This document shows positions 5,123 to 7,763 of a DNA stretch of 7,763 bases, in pieces (position 1 is the first letter of the stretch; the number at the start of each line of letters is the position of its first letter). The stretch lies in contig JALOTS010000152.1 of assembly GCA_025457785.1 (NCBI GenBank), positions 1 to 7,763 on the forward strand. The letters are read 5' to 3'. Under the pieces are notes generated by a model. It saw only the letters and a program-made list of their open reading frames with translations. It had not been told where the DNA came from and did no database searches. Position numbers and translations under genes: made by a program. The DNA is from Pontiellaceae bacterium (GTDB lineage: Bacteria; Verrucomicrobiota; Kiritimatiellia; Kiritimatiellales; Tichowtungiaceae).

Positions 5123-7763
5123 TCAATGATCGGTTCGAACATCGATCTGATAAAAACAGGCTCCGCCCGCCGGAGGCTTGGGATCGGTCCAGTTATTCGT
5201 CGGCGGTTTTCCCGGAACGCCTTCGGCGATGCATTTAAATCCCGACAGCAGGTTGGTGCTGCGGTAAATGTTGTAGAAGCGCTCTTTCGCGCTCGGCCAG
5301 CACAGAAGTTTTTCTCCGTGACTGAAAATCATTTCCGCTTTGAACAGGGCCTGCGGATTATTGGGGTCGGTTCCGGTCAGCCATTCCGCCCAGTCGTCCA
5401 TTCCGTCGCCGTCGGTGTCGGTCAGCACGGCGCTGCTCTCCCCCTCGCCGGGGTCATGTTGTCCGTTCCGGTTCAAGTCCTCCTGATCGTCAGTCAGGCC
5501 GTCGCCGTCGGAATCGGTACTGCACGGATTCATTTCTCCGGGATCGCGCACTCCGTTATGGTTGGCATCTTCCAGTCCGTCGGAAATTCCGTCGCCGTCC
5601 GTATCCGCAGTCCGGGGATCGCTTTCACCGGGATCCACTATGCCGTTCTGATTGCGGTCTTCGACTCCGTCCATAATCAGATCATCGTCTGTATCGGGAT
5701 CGTTATAAAGAGTGCCGGTCGATTTTTCGAGATCGTCATACAGGCCATCCCGATCCTCGTCGCCATCCACTTTGAACGGTGCCGCTTCACTCCAGTCCGA
5801 CCACAGTCCGAACTCGTCCATGTATTTCACCTGCCATGTGTAACCCTGTCCGGGCGCCAGAAGACTCGTCTGGACAGAATACTCGGCGGCGGTTATTGAT
5901 TCCGTATCGAGCACCGTTGAACCGGACTCATTTCGAATCAAAAACCGGGCCGCGCCGAATTCGTCACCGTTCGGGTCGCTGAAATCCGAGGGCACCAGTC
6001 GCGGAATGATTCCCACGGTAACGCCGTTCGGCGACAGACTGACCGGCTGCGCCGGAGCGTGGTTAACCCGTATCGCTGCCGAAGCGGAGGATTGATTTCC
6101 GGCCTCATCCCGCGCCTCCATTTCCAGCAGGTATTGCAGCGCCATCGGCAGATCGATGAAAAGCCGCTGGCCGTCGCCCCAGGCGACCGGTTCCCAATCG
6201 CTCCACCCGCCGCCGTTGACGCGGAAGCGGGCCTGCACCGGAGCAATCTGTTCCATAATTCCAAAGCGCGCAACAAACCGGTTCGTCAGGGTCATTTCCC
6301 GATCCGTTTCGGAGGTCAGCAGCAGCGCATCAATCTGCGGTGCCTGCCGGTCGAGGACAATGCGGGCAAACCGGTTCTGAGACAAATAACCGGCGCCGTC
6401 CTGAGCCTGCGCCTGAAAAACGAACAACCCGTCGGCCCAGACATTGGTCATTCCGGCGGCGGCAAACGGCAGTGAAACATTCACAACGGCCTGCGTTCCG
6501 CTGTACGGCCCGTATTTTTGTGAACTGCCGGATTCGAGCACAAACACCTGAGTATCCGTAAGCACCCGATTGTCAAACGTTGCCATATGCAGTGTAACCG
6601 TCGGACTTTGCGTGTAAAGACTCGTATCATTAATCCAGAAACCCAGCGCGGGCGGAAACAGATCGCTGGCAGGAATCGCAGACACTTCGCTGCCGGTCTG
6701 ACCGGCGCGATCCACCGCACGGATCAGCAGATTCGAGAAGGAGGAATAAAACGGCAGTTCGAGGAACGGGGAATAGTCGCACGACTGCCAGAAAAAGCCG
6801 TTATCGAGCGAATACTCAAGCCCCGCGACACCGGAGCAATCATCGCAGGCTGTTAATGCAATGCGCAGAATACCGGCATTGGTATCGACCGCCGTGATCT
6901 GCATATTCGTAATCACCGGCGGCTCAAGATCAATCCAGACCGAGTCGTAATATGTTTTCGACTGAACCGTATCGAACTCATTGCTGTATTGCACGGCAAC
7001 CATTTTCCGCCCGCTTCCGGTGAATGTCACATTGGTCAGCGGCGATGCCGGACCGGTGTAAGGCTGCCACACTTCGCTGTCGCAAACGCCGTCCGCCGCA
7101 ACCCGGATGCTCCCTGCCCTGCTTTGATGAAGAATGTAATGGATCGTGGCGTATCCGACGGCCGGATTCCACGGAGCAAGTTCCCACAGATTACCATGGA
7201 AAGCATACGACGGATTTCCTGTTCCATATTCGCTCCAGCCGGAGGCGATCGAATAGAAATTTGTCGCATTGGATGTCAACGAATAGAGCAGAAGATAATA
7301 GGTTGTTCCCGCCACTAATTGAGGCGGCGATGAAAAAACCGCTTTACAGACAGAATTCGTACGCAAGCGGTCGGCGGAAATTGATGTTTGCGCCAGCGTG
7401 GTTGATTCACAGGCCGGATCAAGATCATCCAGTGCGAAAACCAGCTTCAGATGCAAGTCGCCCGGATTGGCCGTGACTGTTCCATTAATTTGAACCGATG
7501 AAATATGAACCGCAGATGTAACCGACAGCGCCTGCGCGATGTAGCGGTTGGTTCCGATAAGAATCGAACTCCCGTACGAGGGTTCGTTGGTCACCTCAAC
7601 ATCTGCGGGGGGAACAATCAGCACATCCAGCGGGACGTTGGTGGAAAAATAAAAGTCGTTTCCATCCGCCAGACGAATCTTCGCGGAGGTGTCCACCGTA
7701 ATGCTGTCGGAGCAGGTTGCGGTATTGCCCGCCGCGTCACAAAGGAGTGCCTCGACGGCAATC
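5123..7763 (-). CDS. Large secreted/surface protein with Ig-like modules and thrombospondin type 3 repeats (5' end outside window)
   Basis: The frame is open to the right edge, giving 879 C-terminal residues; numbers count from the first complete codon at 7762. The fragment opens in an Ig-like module (CDAAGNTATC). A beta-rich module follows at about 65-212 (LVAGTTYYLLLYS near 149). Three Ig-like modules lie at about 280-367, 370-472 and 473-568, recognisable by endings such as AVDRAGQTGS and ARDEAGNQSS. A fibronectin-III-like module spans 569-664. Thrombospondin type 3 calcium-binding repeats lie at 690-802 (DTDGDGISDGLED). A C-terminal module at about 806-876 carries W-P-S, YNIYRSTNLLSGF and CFYQIDV. 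The twelve cysteines include a CDDC pair (306, 309) and suggest disulfides outside the cytoplasm. No membrane anchor or LPXTG motif is visible at the C-terminus, and any signal peptide is off-window. Adhesion or matrix function is plausible but unproven. The GTG at 7696 lies mid-module and is not the real start. Confidence 0.88.
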   Translation of the reverse strand, partial: IAVEALLCDAAGNTATCSDSITVDTSAKIRLADGNDFYFSTNVPLDVLIVPPADVEVTNEPSYGSSILIGTNRYIAQALSVTSAVHISSVQINGTVTANPGDLHLKLVFALDDLDPACESTTLAQTSISADRLRTNSVCKAVFSSPPQLVAGTTYYLLLYSLTSNATNFYSIASGWSEYGTGNPSYAFHGNLWELAPWNPAVGYATIHYILHQSRAGSIRVAADGVCDSEVWQPYTGPASPLTNVTFTGSGRKMVAVQYSNEFDTVQSKTYYDSVWIDLEPPVITNMQITAVDTNAGILRIALTACDDCSGVAGLEYSLDNGFFWQSCDYSPFLELPFYSSFSNLLIRAVDRAGQTGSEVSAIPASDLFPPALGFWINDTSLYTQSPTVTLHMATFDNRVLTDTQVFVLESGSSQKYGPYSGTQAVVNVSLPFAAAGMTNVWADGLFVFQAQAQDGAGYLSQNRFARIVLDRQAPQIDALLLTSETDREMTLTNRFVARFGIMEQIAPVQARFRVNGGGWSDWEPVAWGDGQRLFIDLPMALQYLLEMEARDEAGNQSSASAAIRVNHAPAQPVSLSPNGVTVGIIPRLVPSDFSDPNGDEFGAARFLIRNESGSTVLDTESITAAEYSVQTSLLAPGQGYTWQVKYMDEFGLWSDWSEAAPFKVDGDEDRDGLYDDLEKSTGTLYNDPDTDDDLIMDGVEDRNQNGIVDPGESDPRTADTDGDGISDGLEDANHNGVRDPGEMNPCSTDSDGDGLTDDQEDLNRNGQHDPGEGESSAVLTDTDGDGMDDWAEWLTGTDPNNPQALFKAEMIFSHGEKLLCWPSAKERFYNIYRSTNLLSGFKCIAEGVPGKPPTNNWTDPKPPAGGACFYQIDVRTDH
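5357..5695 (-). repeat. Thrombospondin type 3-like repeats, 30-residue period
   Basis: Three units and a partial fourth each begin D-T/S-D-x-D. Units 1 and 2 are exactly 30 residues, unit 3 is 32, and unit 4 ends in TGTDPNNP. Each full unit has a DxDxDG-type loop (DTDGDGISDG) and a second loop of the form N-x-N-G-x-x-D-P-G-E. The pattern is calcium coordination as in thrombospondin type 3 and related bacterial repeats. In DNA this is a degenerate 90-bp tandem repeat, a site where copy number may vary between strains. Confidence 0.85.

Noticed and set aside
4954..5238. Plus-strand 94-codon frame across the intergenic region
   Set aside because: It runs through the inverted repeat and into the antisense of the surface-protein gene. 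It has no recognisable domain and I see no good ribosome site.
5126..5899. Plus-strand open frame of 257 codons antisense to the thrombospondin repeats
   Set aside because: Its repetitive valine/isoleucine-rich translation is the reverse complement of the Asp/Gly-rich repeat codons, and the minus-strand protein is clearly real.

Overview
All three protein-coding loci lie on the minus strand and are read from right to left. GC is moderate. The gene at the right edge encodes a very large secreted-type protein. It has Ig-like modules, thrombospondin type 3 calcium-binding repeats and a C-terminal 'W-S…Y-I…STNL…GF' module. That style is common in the PVC superphylum, especially Kiritimatiellota and Verrucomicrobiota. 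I infer an organism of that kind; no rRNA or other marker is present to prove it.

Layout in transcription order. (1) 7763-5123: 3' part of a multidomain surface or extracellular protein; its start is beyond the right edge. (2) 5122-4851: 272-bp intergenic region. It holds a perfect 15-bp inverted repeat just after the stop codon, two copies of an 11-bp near-palindrome 17 bp apart, a small hairpin, a candidate promoter with a palindrome in its spacer, and a 12-bp palindrome in the presumed leader. (3) 4850-3330: a full-length UPF0371/DUF1846 protein of unknown function. (4) 3316-151: carB, the large subunit of carbamoyl-phosphate synthase. It starts 13 bp after the UPF0371 gene, and its Shine-Dalgarno follows directly on that gene's stop codon, so the two are probably one operon. 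(5) 150-1: downstream flank with no supportable gene.

carB is broken into two overlapping reading frames at the border between the first synthetase half and the oligomerisation domain. The junction is a 13-bp stretch that reads sensibly in both frames. This suggests a deletion between two short direct repeats (real, or an assembly collapse), or a single-base error. Both halves otherwise look intact and functional. carA is not in the window.

I see no mobile element, CRISPR array, tRNA or rRNA, and no clearly new multi-gene system. The points most worth checking are the carB junction, the coupling of an uncharacterised family to carB, and the dense palindromes upstream of that operon.
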